NCBI RefSeq assembly: GCF_014203715.1
Contig: NZ_JACHJP010000008.1
Coordinates: 1-64,000, forward strand
Length of the DNA: 64,000 nucleotides
DNA from: Streptosporangium saharense
GTDB taxonomy: Bacteria; Actinomycetota; Actinomycetes; Streptosporangiales; Streptosporangiaceae
Direction: 5' to 3'
A model generated the notes under the pieces. That model was not told where the DNA came from, searched no databases, and saw only the letters and a list, made by a program, of their open reading frames with translations. The position numbers were made by a program, and so were the translations under genes. Numbering within the stretch: the stretch's first letter is position 1; every line of letters starts with the position of its first letter. Below, piece by piece: positions 48,721 to 58,315 of this stretch.

Positions 48721-51371
48721 TGGACATTCCCCCCGTCGAGGACCGCCTCGACCTGGAGTGCGAGGTGCTCGTCGTAGGTGGCGGGACCGCGGGCACGATG
48801 GCCGCGATCACCGCCGCCGAGCGCGGCGCCCGCGTGCTGCTGCTGGAGAAGGCCCACGTACGGCACAGCGGCGCCCTGGCCATGGGCATGGACGGGGTCA
48901 ACAACGCCGTCATCCCCGGCAAGGCCACCCCAGAGGACTACGTCGCCGAGATCACCAGGGCCAACGACGGCATCGTCAACCAGCGGACCATCCACCAGAC
49001 CGCGACCCGTGGCCACGACATGGTCCGCAGGCTCGAACGCTACGGCGTGAAGTTCGAGAAGGACGAGTACGGCGAGTACGCCGTCCGCAGGGTGCACCGC
49101 TCGGGCAGTTACGTGCTGCCCATGCCCGAGGGCAAGGACGTCAAGAAGGTCCTCTACCGGGTGCTCCGCCGCCGCGACATCAGGGAGAAGGTCAGGATCG
49201 AGAACCGCGTCATGCCGGTGCGCGTCCTGACCGAGGGTGGCAGGGCGGTCGGTATCGCCGGGTTCGACACCCGCAGCGGCGCCTTCGTCGTGGTGCGGGC
49301 CGGGGCGGTCATCCTGGCCACCGGCGCCTGCGGACGGCTCGGCCTGCCCGCCAGCGGCTACCTCTACGGCACCTACGAGAACCCGGCCAACGCGGGGGAC
49401 GGCTACGCCATGGCCTACCACGCGGGGGCCGAACTGAGTGGCATCGAGTGTTTCCAGATCAACCCGTTGATCAAGGACTACAACGGCCCCGCCTGCGCGT
49501 ACGTGGCGAACCCGTTCGGTGGCTACCAGGTCAACAGCGAGGGCGAACGGTTCGTCGACTCCGACTACTGGTCGGGCCAGATGATGGCCGAGGTCGCCGC
49601 CGAGATCGACTCCGCCCGGGGGCCGATCTATCTCAAGCTCACCCACCTGCCGGACGAGACCGTCTCGGCCCTTGAGACCATCCTGCACTCCACGGAGCGG
49701 CCGACCCGGGGCACCTTCCACGCCGGGCGGGGTCACGACTACCGGACCCACGACGTGGAGATGCACATCTCCGAGATCGGGCTGTGCGGCGGCCACTCCG
49801 CCTCCGGCGTCTGGGTGGACGAGAACGGCGCCACCACCGTCCCCGGCCTGTACGCCGCGGGGGACCTGGCGTGCGTCCCGCACAACTACATGATCGGCGC
49901 CTTCGTCTTCGGCGACCTCGCCGGGGCGCATGCCGCCGCCAACCACCGCGTCCCCGAGACGCTCCCCGAGGACCAGGTCACCGCCGCCCACGAACTGGTC
50001 TACCGGCCGCTGCGCAACCCCGAAGGGCCGCCGCAGCCCCAGGTGGAGTACAAGCTGCGCCGCTTCGTCAACGACTACGTGGCGCCGCCGAAGACCGGCG
50101 CCAAGCTGGAGATCGCGCTTGAGTCCTTCGAGCGGATGCGCCAGGAGATCGCCGCGATGGGCGCGCACACCCCGCACGAACTGATGCGCTGCGTCGAGGT
50201 GGACTTCATCCGCGACTGCGCCGAGATGGCCGCCCGCTCCTCCCTGGTGCGCACCGAGAGCCGCTGGGGCCTCTACCACGACCGCGCCGACCTGCCGGAA
50301 CGCGACGACGAGAGCTGGCTGTTCCACCTGAACCTGCGCCGCCGCCCCGACGGCGCCATGGAGTTTCTCAAGCGTCCCGTCGAGCCGTACATCGTGCCCG
50401 TCGAGGAGTTCCAGCCGGTCCAGGCCGAGCCCGTGCTCATCGGCGCCCACACCAGCGCCCCGGTGCGCACGGTCGAGGAGACCCGCGCCACCGGGACCGC
50501 CGTGGGCCGCTCGCCCCGCATCCTGGAGCTGCACCGCCTCGCCGAGGAACAGCCCCCGGTCGAACGGCTCGCCCCCTATCTCGCCGACCCCGACCCCAAG
50601 GTGCGCAGGGCGGCCATCGCGGTGCTCACCGAGACCGTTCCCGACGGCGCCGGACACGCGCTGGTCGCCGCCCTGGCAGACGACCACGGCATGGTACGGC
50701 GGGCCGCCGCCAACGGCCTGCGGGAACTCGTCGAGGTGCTGCCCGCAGAGCCCGGGCTCGGCGCCGGGCTGACCACCCAGGCGGGCAGCGCCGACGCCGT
50801 GGTCAGGGCGAGCGCGCTTGACCTGCTGCGCGCCCTGCGCCTGGGCGGCGCGGAGATCTTCGCGGCGGGCACCGGGGACCCCGACCACCGGGTGCGCATC
50901 GAGGCCATCCGCGGCCTGGTCTCCCTCGACGAGTCCGGTCTCGTCGCCGAGGCCGCGGGCGACGCCTCCCGGGAGGTCCGCGTCCGGGTGGCCACCGGTC
51001 TGGGCACCATCGGCAAACCGTCCGCCGCCCTGGAGACGCTCGCCGACGACCCCGACCCGCTCGTCAGGGCCGCCGCCCTCGAATCGTCCGGCGCCACCGG
51101 TTCCCCGCTGACGGCCCTGGCCGTACGGGGGCTGGGGGACGACGCCTGGCAGGTGCGGGTTGGCGCGGCCCGCTGCCTGGGCGCCTGCGACCCAGAGACC
51201 GCCGTCCCCCTCCTCGCCGAGGCCGTGACCGACCCCAACCTCGACGTGCGCAAGGCCGCCGTCCTCGCCTTGGCTCCGTGGGGCGGTCGGCCGGAGGTGG
51301 CCGCCGTGCTGCGGGCCGTACTGTCCGACCCCGACGCCGACGTCCGCGCCCACGCCCGCCGGGCGCTGTGA
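48720..51371 (+). CDS. AprA/fumarate-reductase-like flavoprotein with C-terminal HEAT repeats
   Basis: An 883-residue fusion starting at GTG 48720. Residues 15-600 are an FAD oxidoreductase: Rossmann VLVVGGGTAGTMAAITAAERG, HSGALAMGMDGVNNAV as in AprA, and the second FAD motif GLYAAGDLACVPHNYMIGAF. From about residue 613 there are at least six HEAT-type repeats (DPDPKVRRAAIAVL, DPDHRVRIEAIRGL, DPDPLVRAAALESS, DPNLDVRKAAVLAL, DPDADVRAHARRAL). The ferredoxin of the same operon is its likely redox partner. Chemistry on a sulfur compound is inferred from the transporter type only. Confidence 0.85.
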   Translation: MDIPPVEDRLDLECEVLVVGGGTAGTMAAITAAERGARVLLLEKAHVRHSGALAMGMDGVNNAVIPGKATPEDYVAEITRANDGIVNQRTIHQTATRGHDMVRRLERYGVKFEKDEYGEYAVRRVHRSGSYVLPMPEGKDVKKVLYRVLRRRDIREKVRIENRVMPVRVLTEGGRAVGIAGFDTRSGAFVVVRAGAVILATGACGRLGLPASGYLYGTYENPANAGDGYAMAYHAGAELSGIECFQINPLIKDYNGPACAYVANPFGGYQVNSEGERFVDSDYWSGQMMAEVAAEIDSARGPIYLKLTHLPDETVSALETILHSTERPTRGTFHAGRGHDYRTHDVEMHISEIGLCGGHSASGVWVDENGATTVPGLYAAGDLACVPHNYMIGAFVFGDLAGAHAAANHRVPETLPEDQVTAAHELVYRPLRNPEGPPQPQVEYKLRRFVNDYVAPPKTGAKLEIALESFERMRQEIAAMGAHTPHELMRCVEVDFIRDCAEMAARSSLVRTESRWGLYHDRADLPERDDESWLFHLNLRRRPDGAMEFLKRPVEPYIVPVEEFQPVQAEPVLIGAHTSAPVRTVEETRATGTAVGRSPRILELHRLAEEQPPVERLAPYLADPDPKVRRAAIAVLTETVPDGAGHALVAALADDHGMVRRAAANGLRELVEVLPAEPGLGAGLTTQAGSADAVVRASALDLLRALRLGGAEIFAAGTGDPDHRVRIEAIRGLVSLDESGLVAEAAGDASREVRVRVATGLGTIGKPSAALETLADDPDPLVRAAALESSGATGSPLTALAVRGLGDDAWQVRVGAARCLGACDPETAVPLLAEAVTDPNLDVRKAAVLALAPWGGRPEVAAVLRAVLSDPDADVRAHARRAL

Positions 51372-51382
51372 CACTTTTCCCG

Positions 51383-51416
51383 AAGGGCCGTCCATCCCGG
51401 GCGGCCCTTCTTTTTG
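51383..51416 (+). terminator. Terminator of the uptake/redox operon
   Basis: An 8-bp stem AAGGGCCG / CGGCCCTT around an 11-nt loop, followed by CTTTTTG. Confidence 0.8.
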
Positions 51417-52738
51417 TTTCCGGTGCCGGTGTGCAACCGCTCATCTGGCGCGGTCGCACAGTCATGCCTTCCGCGTTCTCCCAGGTGGTGGCCGTGCGCC
51501 ACGGTCCTTCACCGTCCTGGGGAGCGGGTTCCGACGCGACCGTATCCGGTTGACAGTGCGTTGGGAAGGCTGTTTTCATTCGACATCCCGCATATGGTCG
51601 GTGCCTTTCCAGGGCATTTCCGATTACCGGTGTGCCATGCGCGCGGAAGGTGACGGCGGACATCGGGGGCCGGGATCTTCCGGCCGCTGGAAGTCGTAGA
51701 GGGGGCGGCGTGTCCGTCACGGGCCGCCGCCACCCTCTCGAAATGTGAGACGTTCTCGAATCCGAGCCGGACAGGCCGGGCCTTTCATCGGCGAAAGGTG
51801 CCGGTCGGCCTGTTGCGCCCCCGGTGTCCCTCCCGGGAGTGTATTGTCCGCCCTTCGCCCCGCCGGGCGGCACCGTGAAATCCCGATCCCTTCGCTCTTC
51901 TATTGTGATCGGTCGGTATTGTTGAGACGGTGTCAATCCACCGCGCTCTTTCCGCTGGCCGCCGGAGCGTGATCCCCCCGTTTCCGTACGGCACCGCCCC
52001 CGGCGTGTCCCCTCCGCCGCGTGAATAAGTAACCCGCATAGATGCCGAAGCCGGTGAGATTAGGATTACTCATCGAATAATAGTTGACAGGCGCTCTTGT
52101 CGGCTGACATATTGTTTGCCGATGTCAACTGGGGGATGTTTGCCCAGGAAATATGAATCAGCCGGTTTGCGTGATCTTCGCGTTTCGGGGAGTGAAGGTC
52201 TTCCTGTGCTGTCAAGGGGCGCTGAAAGTGAGAGCGATGTGCGGCGGGCCGAGGCGGGCCCAGCGTGAGGCGGTAACGGTCATGTCGATATTCGTTGTGA
52301 GTGTGCTCCGTTCCGTCCTGTCGTGACGGTCCTTTCCGGCCTGTCAGCCGGGGCGGCGGGGGACGAGGGGAAGTCGATTCGGCGGGAAGAGGGAAAACGC
52401 CGCGTCGGCCTGTTCGGTTTTCGTGGACTTCGACGTTGAGGACGCGCTTTCGGGGCGGGGGAAGCACCGGGGCGCGACCGTCGGCGGTCGGGCGAGGGAT
52501 GAGAGACGCAGGGACGATCCGGAATCGACGTGGGGGCGACGTCGTCGCTGGATCGTCCTTTTCTCGGTCATGACGTCCTCTGGAACGGGGAAGCGATAAA
52601 GGCGGTGGCCACTTCGGTCACACCTGTCGGTGGGGTTCCCTTCTTTCGGGGCGCACGGCGTTGGAACACATGATCGACGTATTGGACAACCTGGTTCAGG
52701 AACGGGGAGAGGGCACCCTTCGCTGAGGGAGAAAAGAA
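51417..52738. other. 1.3-kb non-coding region ahead of StrR-like gene
   Basis: No ORF here has actinomycete codon bias, and G+C is lower than in the flanks. TTGACA occurs at 51550 and 52084. A 48-codon ORF at 52122-52268 (starting MSTGGCLPRKYE) follows the second promoter-like site but has atypical codons, so it is not called. The rest shows no recognisable element and is probably a long 5' control region. Confidence 0.55.
52082..52130 (+). promoter_or_regulatory. Promoter-like site flanked by inverted AGTTGACA / TGTCAACT
   Basis: TTGACA (52084) - 18 nt - CATATT (52108). AGTTGACA overlaps the -35 and its reverse complement TGTCAACT lies at 52123-52130, just past the expected start point. TGTC-GGCT-GACA at about 52099-52110 adds a third pair. 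The arrangement suggests repressor or looping control. Confidence 0.45.
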
Positions 52739-53821
52739 TTGACTGTTCGGGCCAGAGAGACAACGTTGTCAGTCGGAACTCACACGAGGGGGCCAAAGGA
52801 CGGGGAGGGGTACCACCTCGAACTTTCCACGGTTGAGACGGTCCCCGTCAGCTCGCTCCTTCCCGCGGACTCCCCACGGCGTCTCGGGGAGAGCGCCCAG
52901 CACATCCGTATGCTCTCCGACACGGAGGACACCCTCCCCCCGGTGATCGTGCACCGGGCCACCAGGCGGGTCATCGACGGGATGCACCGGCTGCAGGCGG
53001 CGATGGCACGCGGGGAGGAGAACATCCGCGTGCGGTTCTTCGACGGTGACGAGCACGACGCCTTCGTGGTCGCCGTCAAGGAGAACACCGTGCACGGCCT
53101 CCCGCTCTCCACCGCGGACCGGGTCGCCGCGGCCGCCAGGATCCTCCGCTCACACCCGCACTGGTCGGACAGGGCGATCGCCAAGATCTCCGGGCTGTCC
53201 GCGCGGAAGGTGGCCGACATCCGCCGCGCCGTACTCCCGCAGGACGCGCAGCCTACGGCGCGGCTGGGCCGTGACGGCAGGACGCGTCCGCTGGACGGCT
53301 CCGCGGGCCGGATCCGCGCCGCCGAACTGATCGTCAAGGAGCCACACGCCTCCCTGCGGAAGATCGCGCAGCAGGCGGGCATCTCACCCGGCACCGTACG
53401 GGACGTCCGTGACCGGCTGCGGCGTGGAGAGGACCCCCTTCCCCGGACACTGCGCCCGCGGACGGCCGAGGAGTTCGACGTCACGCCCGACGACTGGACG
53501 GGCGTGCAGACCAGGCCCTCCCCGAGCAGGTCACCCCTGCCTTCGGCCCCCGGCCCCGAGCGTGCCCACGGCCGCAGGTCGCCCCTGAACACCCTGATGA
53601 AGGACCCCTCCCTCAGGTCCGCGGAACGCGGCAGGCACCTCCTTCGCCTGCTCAGCGTCAGCGCCTCGCTCACCCAGTCGTCGGAGTGGCTGGTCGGCGT
53701 CGTCCCCGAGCACTGCGTCAACCTGGTCTGCCAGGTGGCCATGGAGAACGTGGCCGTGTGGGAGAAGTTCGTCGAGGACCTCCAGCGGCGAACCGTACGC
53801 TCTGGCTCCCGGACGTCGTAG
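52739..53821 (+). CDS. StrR/NovG-type ParB-like pathway regulator
   Basis: A 360-residue DNA-binding protein. Residues 33-115 are the ParB/Srx-like domain (VSSLLPADSPRRLGESAQHIRML, PPVIVHRATRRVIDGMHRLQAA, VRFFDGDEHDAFVVAVKENTVHGLPL), followed by WSDRAIAKISGLSARKVADIRR, an HTH. A second HTH (SLRKIAQQAGISPGTVRDVRDRL) lies near residue 205. This matches StrR-type activators of antibiotic clusters. The TTG start has GAGGGAGAAA upstream. It may control a cluster in this neighbourhood or elsewhere. Confidence 0.85.
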   Translation: MTVRARETTLSVGTHTRGPKDGEGYHLELSTVETVPVSSLLPADSPRRLGESAQHIRMLSDTEDTLPPVIVHRATRRVIDGMHRLQAAMARGEENIRVRFFDGDEHDAFVVAVKENTVHGLPLSTADRVAAAARILRSHPHWSDRAIAKISGLSARKVADIRRAVLPQDAQPTARLGRDGRTRPLDGSAGRIRAAELIVKEPHASLRKIAQQAGISPGTVRDVRDRLRRGEDPLPRTLRPRTAEEFDVTPDDWTGVQTRPSPSRSPLPSAPGPERAHGRRSPLNTLMKDPSLRSAERGRHLLRLLSVSASLTQSSEWLVGVVPEHCVNLVCQVAMENVAVWEKFVEDLQRRTVRSGSRTS

Positions 53822-53829
53822 CCCACTTT

Positions 53830-53863
53830 CCCCGGAGCGCCCCGATTATGGAGCGCTCCGGGG
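53830..53863 (+). terminator. Terminator after the StrR-like gene
   Basis: A perfect 11-bp stem CCCCGGAGCGC / GCGCTCCGGGG with a 12-nt loop. Confidence 0.8.
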
Positions 53864-53891
53864 CTTCGGGCGGGCCCTGGAGAATCGTCCT

Positions 53892-54383
53892 ATGGCTTCC
53901 CCAACGGTTCCGGTGCTGAGGCGGGTGCGCACCCTCGCGATCCTGGAGTGGGTCAACATCCCCCTCATCTCCTGGGTGCTGGTCGGCGTGCTGGGAGTGC
54001 CCCCGAGCCCAGCCAACCTGACCGGGCTTCTGCTGGTCCTGGTCGTGCTGGCCGAGGGCGGTGCGTACTGGTGGCTGAAGTTCGCCCAACTGACCTCGCG
54101 GTCGCCGGTTCCCCGTGGGATGGGCGCGTACCGCGTCCTGGCCCGCGTCAACCTCGCCCTGCTGGCGGGCGGAGCCGTCGTGGTCGGGGCGAGTCTCGCG
54201 GGTGGCGCTTCCGGGACCCGGATGTGGCCGGGGCTGGCGCTGTGGGTGTTCGCGGTGCTGGAGCACGTGAACTACTTCCACGTGCAACTCATGCACGACA
54301 CCCGCGCCGACCTGGCCCGCCTGGTGAGAACCCGCCGCCTGCACCGCTCCCACCTGGCCCGCGACCTCGCCCGCCGAATTTGA
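53892..54383 (+). CDS. Four-helix hypothetical membrane protein
   Basis: A 163-residue protein with about four transmembrane segments (NLTGLLLVLVVLAEGGAYWWLKF, VNLALLAGGAVVVGASLAG, MWPGLALWVFAVLEHVNYFHVQLMHD) and a basic C-tail rich in Arg. No family is recognised. The conserved-looking EHVNYFHVQLMHD could be a metal or haem site. It is a single gene between two terminator-like regions. Confidence 0.72.
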   Translation: MASPTVPVLRRVRTLAILEWVNIPLISWVLVGVLGVPPSPANLTGLLLVLVVLAEGGAYWWLKFAQLTSRSPVPRGMGAYRVLARVNLALLAGGAVVVGASLAGGASGTRMWPGLALWVFAVLEHVNYFHVQLMHDTRADLARLVRTRRLHRSHLARDLARRI

Positions 54384-54501
54384 TTACCGGATATTTCCGG
54401 ATATACGAATACGGGCACCCAAAAAACCGGCTTCTTTTGTTGATGATGATCGTTATACATTTCCGGGGCAATGTTGTTTTTCTTCCCCCGGAGGTTGTTT
54501 C

Positions 54502-55236
54502 ATGTTTTTCCGCCCATCCAGTACGGCCGGCGCGGGTGCCTCCGCATACGCGCAGTATCGGGTGAAACTCGCCGAGGGGCGGACCCGGCGGCTGACACTG
54601 CGGGCGGGGCTCGTGCTGGCGAGCGCGATCGTGGTGGGCTGGCTGTGGGGCTGGCTGGCGGCCCTGGTGGTGGCGATCGTGGTCGGGGTCGTCGACACGG
54701 TCTACCGCTGGCGTCAGCATGAGGCCGTACGAACCTGGAGAAAGGGAGCGATCGGGGAGCGGCGCACCGCCAGAATGCTGCGCCCGCTCGGGCGGCGCGG
54801 ATACACCGTGCTGCACGACCGCGCGCTCCCCAGCGGCAGGGCCAACGTCGACCACCTGGTGATCGGGACGACGGGCGTGTTCGTGGTGGACAGCAAGAAC
54901 TGGCACCGGGGAAAGCGCCTGGTCAGACGCGGAAGGTCGGTCAGGGTCGGCGGCGCCTCCGGCGCGCAGATCGTCAGGTCCGTGGTCTACGAGGCGGGCC
55001 GGGTGTCCGAGACCCTAACCCGGAGCCTCGGCCGCCCCGTCACCGTCATCCCCGTGGTGGCCGTCCACGGAGCCGACATGCCACTGGTGCGGGTGGCGAA
55101 GGCGTCGGGCGTGCCGCTGTTGCGTGCCTCCCAGGTGCGTGGCTGGATCACCAGCCAACCGACGAAACTGAGCGTCGCCGAGGTCGCCGAAGTAAGCGCC
55201 ACCGCCACCCGCCTCCTCCCGCCGTACATCACCTGA
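54502..55236 (+). CDS. Membrane-anchored NERD-domain protein
   Basis: A 244-residue protein. Residues 30-70 form two membrane helices, and residues 85-190 are a NERD (nuclease-related) domain: GAIGERRTARML, then HDRALPSGRANVDHLVIGTTGVFVVDSKNW, in which the D...D-x-K arrangement is nuclease-like. GGAGG lies before the ATG. NERD proteins are presumed to process nucleic acids; no partner helicase or kinase domain is fused. It is a single gene. Confidence 0.86.
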   Translation: MFFRPSSTAGAGASAYAQYRVKLAEGRTRRLTLRAGLVLASAIVVGWLWGWLAALVVAIVVGVVDTVYRWRQHEAVRTWRKGAIGERRTARMLRPLGRRGYTVLHDRALPSGRANVDHLVIGTTGVFVVDSKNWHRGKRLVRRGRSVRVGGASGAQIVRSVVYEAGRVSETLTRSLGRPVTVIPVVAVHGADMPLVRVAKASGVPLLRASQVRGWITSQPTKLSVAEVAEVSATATRLLPPYIT

Positions 55237-55260
55237 CCTCCCACCCCGGCGGACACGCGC

Positions 55261-55485
55261 AGAAAGCCCGTGCCCGCCGTACGACACCTGGCCGTGTCCT
55301 CTCAGTGGGCACGGGTATCCCATCCGGGGCCTTCTCAGTCAGGCGCATGGGACTCAGCCGGGCGGATTCACGGACCCGTGCCCGCCGGGTGCCACCTGAT
55401 CCCATCCGCGGCCTTCTCCGTCAGGCGCACCCGAGAAGCCCGCGCCAGCCGTACCTCACCTGGCGCTCTCAGCCGAGCAGGTCGC
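55261..55485. repeat. Degenerate intergenic direct repeats
   Basis: CCCATCCGGGGCCTTCTC-type words recur at 55319 and 55401 (29 bp with two or three mismatches, 82 bp apart). A second pair, AAGCCCGTGCCCGCCGTAC and AAGCCCGCGCCAGCCGTAC, flanks them at about 55264 and 55436. It lies between the convergent NERD and DUF6493-like genes and runs into the latter's 3' end. Confidence 0.6.
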
Positions 55486-58279
55486 GGAGCCGGGCGCACT
55501 CGCGGACGAAGCGGCTTCTGCCACCTCGCGCCGCGTGGGCCGTGACGGCCGGGATCTCGCCCTTGGCGCCGGTCCGAACCGCCAGGTCGGCGGTGAAGGC
55601 CACCAGTTCGGAGTGGACGACGGTCGGCCGTTCCCCCTCGTCCGGCAGCAGCATCGGCGTCATGACCCTGAGGATCTCCCAGACCTGCTCGTGCGCGCCC
55701 TGGTGGGCGGCCTCGGTGAGAACCTTCAGCAACGGACGGGTCTCGAACCAGGTGCGCCGGACCAGGTATCCGAGCTGACGGCCGACCGCCTCACCGTCCA
55801 GGTCTTCCCTGGCGGCCATCAACAGCAGCGACCGCACCGCCTCCTGGCGCTCGGCGGCCAGGAAGTAGGCCAGGACGAGCGCGGTCGCCTCCCCGACGGG
55901 GCCGTTCGCCTGGGTCAGGGCCACGAGGTGCGCTGGATACACCCCCGCGCGGTTCCACTGGTAGAGCAGGTGGGGCAGGTAGTTGACGGCGACGACCTCG
56001 CGGTGCGACGGCAGCGTCGCGGGCCACCAGTCGACGGCGTAACCGTGGCCGTCCCCGCGCCGGGACGACGGCTCGCGGAGCAGCTCGTCGATGAGGTCGT
56101 GCCCGGTCGGCTTGGCACGCAACACGGGTATCAGCCGGGCAGTCGCCTCGTATCTCAGCTCGTCCTCGCGGAAGTCGTGATCCCTCGCGTGCTTGCCGTA
56201 CCCCCACTTCAGGCCCGTCTCGGGGTCGGGCAGACCGCCCTCGGCCAGCCAGGTGGCGACGGACGCCGCAGCCCGCGACCCCACCCGGGCGGCCCGCTCC
56301 GCGGCCTCGGCGTCGCGTCTTCTCGGCAGCCGCAGCAGCGCCTGCTGCAGGTCGGCGGAGAGCGGTTCGACCCCCGCCGCCGCGCAGATCTCCAGCCGCT
56401 CGATCAGCACGTCGGGGGAGAGGTGCCCGGTCATCGACGTGGGCGTCGCCAGCAGCACGGGCGGCAACGTCCCCTCCCGCAGCGCGACGTACAGCTCGCT
56501 GAGCCGTCGCAGCAGGAACATGTGCGGCCCCGAGACGCTCCGAGGATCGGGCAACCGGCGCTCGACCCGCTCGGGCGGGGACGCGGGCAGCCCGTCACGG
56601 ACCGCCGCCACCAGCTCCTCCGAGGCTCCGAGCTTCGAGATCTGGCGGAAGAGGTTATTCCACACCTGTTTGGTCAGGTCGGTGAACGCCCGTCCGGGAA
56701 CGTCGGTCTCCTTCTCGCCGGTCACGGAGAAGCCTGTGCCCTCAGGAACGTCGGGGTCGCTTCCTGAGGCGATGACCTCCTTGGCGAGGGCGGCGATCCA
56801 CTGGGGAGCGTCGCGCCACCGCTTCATCTCATGCAACTGGGAGAAGACATCGCCGAAGACGGGTTCCAGCCGCGCGCGCAGGGCCGTACGGTCGCCCCCC
56901 GCCTGCTCGACGAAGGCGGCGAGCCACTGCTCGCTCTTCACCCAGTCGTGGAGATCCCATTCGTTCACCTCCAGAGAGGGGGCGGGGAAGGGGCCGGGCT
57001 TCTCGACGACGGGCAACGCCACGGGGACGAACGGTTCTGGCGCCTCCGGCTCCGCGACTTCGCCGCCGAACACCGCTGCCACCTGCGCACCGAGTTCGGC
57101 GGGCAGCAGCCCGACGGCCTCGGTGATCACCGCGGCTCCGGCCTCGAAGGCGGCGGCGTGCTTGACGGCGATCCGGGCCGCGCGGCGCTGGACGTCGTAG
57201 GAGGTGTGCGCGAACGCCGTGGCCAGCGCGGAGGCCGTCTCCCCGACCAGCGTCGGCGCCCGCCGTACCTCCTGGTCGAGCCAGCGCAGGCCCGCCTCGG
57301 CCAGCTTGGTCTCGGAACGGAAGATCAGCGCGTCGACCGCCTCGGCGACGTCGGCCTCGTCGTGCGGGCCGCTCCGGCGGACCTGGTCGAGCGCCAGCGT
57401 GGCGACCGTGCTGGGAGCGGTGGGCAGCAGCCGCAGGTAGTCACGCGTCCGCGCGGCGACCTCGTGCGGCTCCGGCGCGAGGAGTTCGTGCAACCGTACG
57501 AAGAACCGCAGGTCAACGGCATCGCCACCCCGCAGGAAGCGGCTCACACAGCCGTCGATGACCTCGGCGCGCGACAGCCGCCCGTCCGCGAGCAACTGCT
57601 TGAACAGGGCGAGCCACGGCGTGGGCGTGGGCGTCGCCCGCTCCTCCATGAGCGTACGGCCCGCACCCTGCGCCTCGAAGATCCTGGGAAGCAGCGGACC
57701 GACCAGCGGATCGTCGTCCACCACCCCCGCGAAGAGCCAGGCCACCACGAGCGGATCGTGGTTGGGCGGCTCCCCCTGGACAGCGCGCAGCAGGGCCAAC
57801 GCCAGCGGGGCGATCGGGTCGTTCGCCCTGCGGATCTTCTTGGCGAGCCGGGCCGCCACATCGGCGCGCCAGGCCTCGGGCCTGCCGGCCAGCGCCGTGA
57901 CCAGGTGGCCGGGTTCCAACTGCGGCCCCCACCGTACGGCGAACTCGCGGCGGGTCAGCCAGGCGACCGCGGCGGCGGCACCCGAGATCGTGCCCACCCC
58001 CACGATCCGCAGCGACGGCCCCAACGGGAGGAGCACGTCACCGACCGCCTCGCGCTCCTCCCACGGCTGGGGTTCCCCCTGCTTCGCACGGACCCGCTCC
58101 ACGGCGACCTGCCGCACCTCATCGAGGAACTCCGGCAACCTACGAGCCACCTCAGCCCGCTCCGCCTCCCCCAGAGCCCCCACCCGCTCAGCCAACTCCC
58201 GAGCCCTCCGCCTGGCGACAAGCCCCCGAACCTCCCCCCAAACACCCTCGTCCCCACCCGACCGCCGCACACTCGTCAT
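55469..58279 (-). CDS. Large helical-repeat protein, DUF6493-like
   Basis: A 936-residue soluble protein built of alpha-helical repeats. The N-terminal third (ARELAERVGALGEAERAEVARRLPEFLDEVR; RLAKKIRRANDPIAPLALALLRAVQ) and the C-terminal third (GYAVDWWPATLPSHREVVAVNYLPHLLYQW; VRRTWFETRPLLKVLTEAAHQGAHEQVWEILR) resemble DUF6493 proteins. Those often sit beside SWIM-domain and MoxR/VWA genes, which are absent here. No catalytic motif is visible. The start at 58279 is the only good one; codon use is native. Confidence 0.68.
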   Translation of the reverse strand: MTSVRRSGGDEGVWGEVRGLVARRRARELAERVGALGEAERAEVARRLPEFLDEVRQVAVERVRAKQGEPQPWEEREAVGDVLLPLGPSLRIVGVGTISGAAAAVAWLTRREFAVRWGPQLEPGHLVTALAGRPEAWRADVAARLAKKIRRANDPIAPLALALLRAVQGEPPNHDPLVVAWLFAGVVDDDPLVGPLLPRIFEAQGAGRTLMEERATPTPTPWLALFKQLLADGRLSRAEVIDGCVSRFLRGGDAVDLRFFVRLHELLAPEPHEVAARTRDYLRLLPTAPSTVATLALDQVRRSGPHDEADVAEAVDALIFRSETKLAEAGLRWLDQEVRRAPTLVGETASALATAFAHTSYDVQRRAARIAVKHAAAFEAGAAVITEAVGLLPAELGAQVAAVFGGEVAEPEAPEPFVPVALPVVEKPGPFPAPSLEVNEWDLHDWVKSEQWLAAFVEQAGGDRTALRARLEPVFGDVFSQLHEMKRWRDAPQWIAALAKEVIASGSDPDVPEGTGFSVTGEKETDVPGRAFTDLTKQVWNNLFRQISKLGASEELVAAVRDGLPASPPERVERRLPDPRSVSGPHMFLLRRLSELYVALREGTLPPVLLATPTSMTGHLSPDVLIERLEICAAAGVEPLSADLQQALLRLPRRRDAEAAERAARVGSRAAASVATWLAEGGLPDPETGLKWGYGKHARDHDFREDELRYEATARLIPVLRAKPTGHDLIDELLREPSSRRGDGHGYAVDWWPATLPSHREVVAVNYLPHLLYQWNRAGVYPAHLVALTQANGPVGEATALVLAYFLAAERQEAVRSLLLMAAREDLDGEAVGRQLGYLVRRTWFETRPLLKVLTEAAHQGAHEQVWEILRVMTPMLLPDEGERPTVVHSELVAFTADLAVRTGAKGEIPAVTAHAARGGRSRFVRECARLRDLLG

Positions 58280-58315
58280 AGCCAGGACCCTAGAGATCGT
58301 CCCCGACAGATTTCG

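Noticed and set aside
51064-51936. 290-codon minus-strand ORF over the end of the HEAT-repeat gene
   Set aside because: It overlaps a terminator and the HEAT coding region and has low-complexity Arg/Pro composition.
52122-52268. 48-codon ORF starting MSTGGCLPRKYE after a promoter-like site
   Set aside because: Codon use is not actinomycete-like, and there is no ribosome site apart from a possible leaderless start. It is kept only as a note on the control region.
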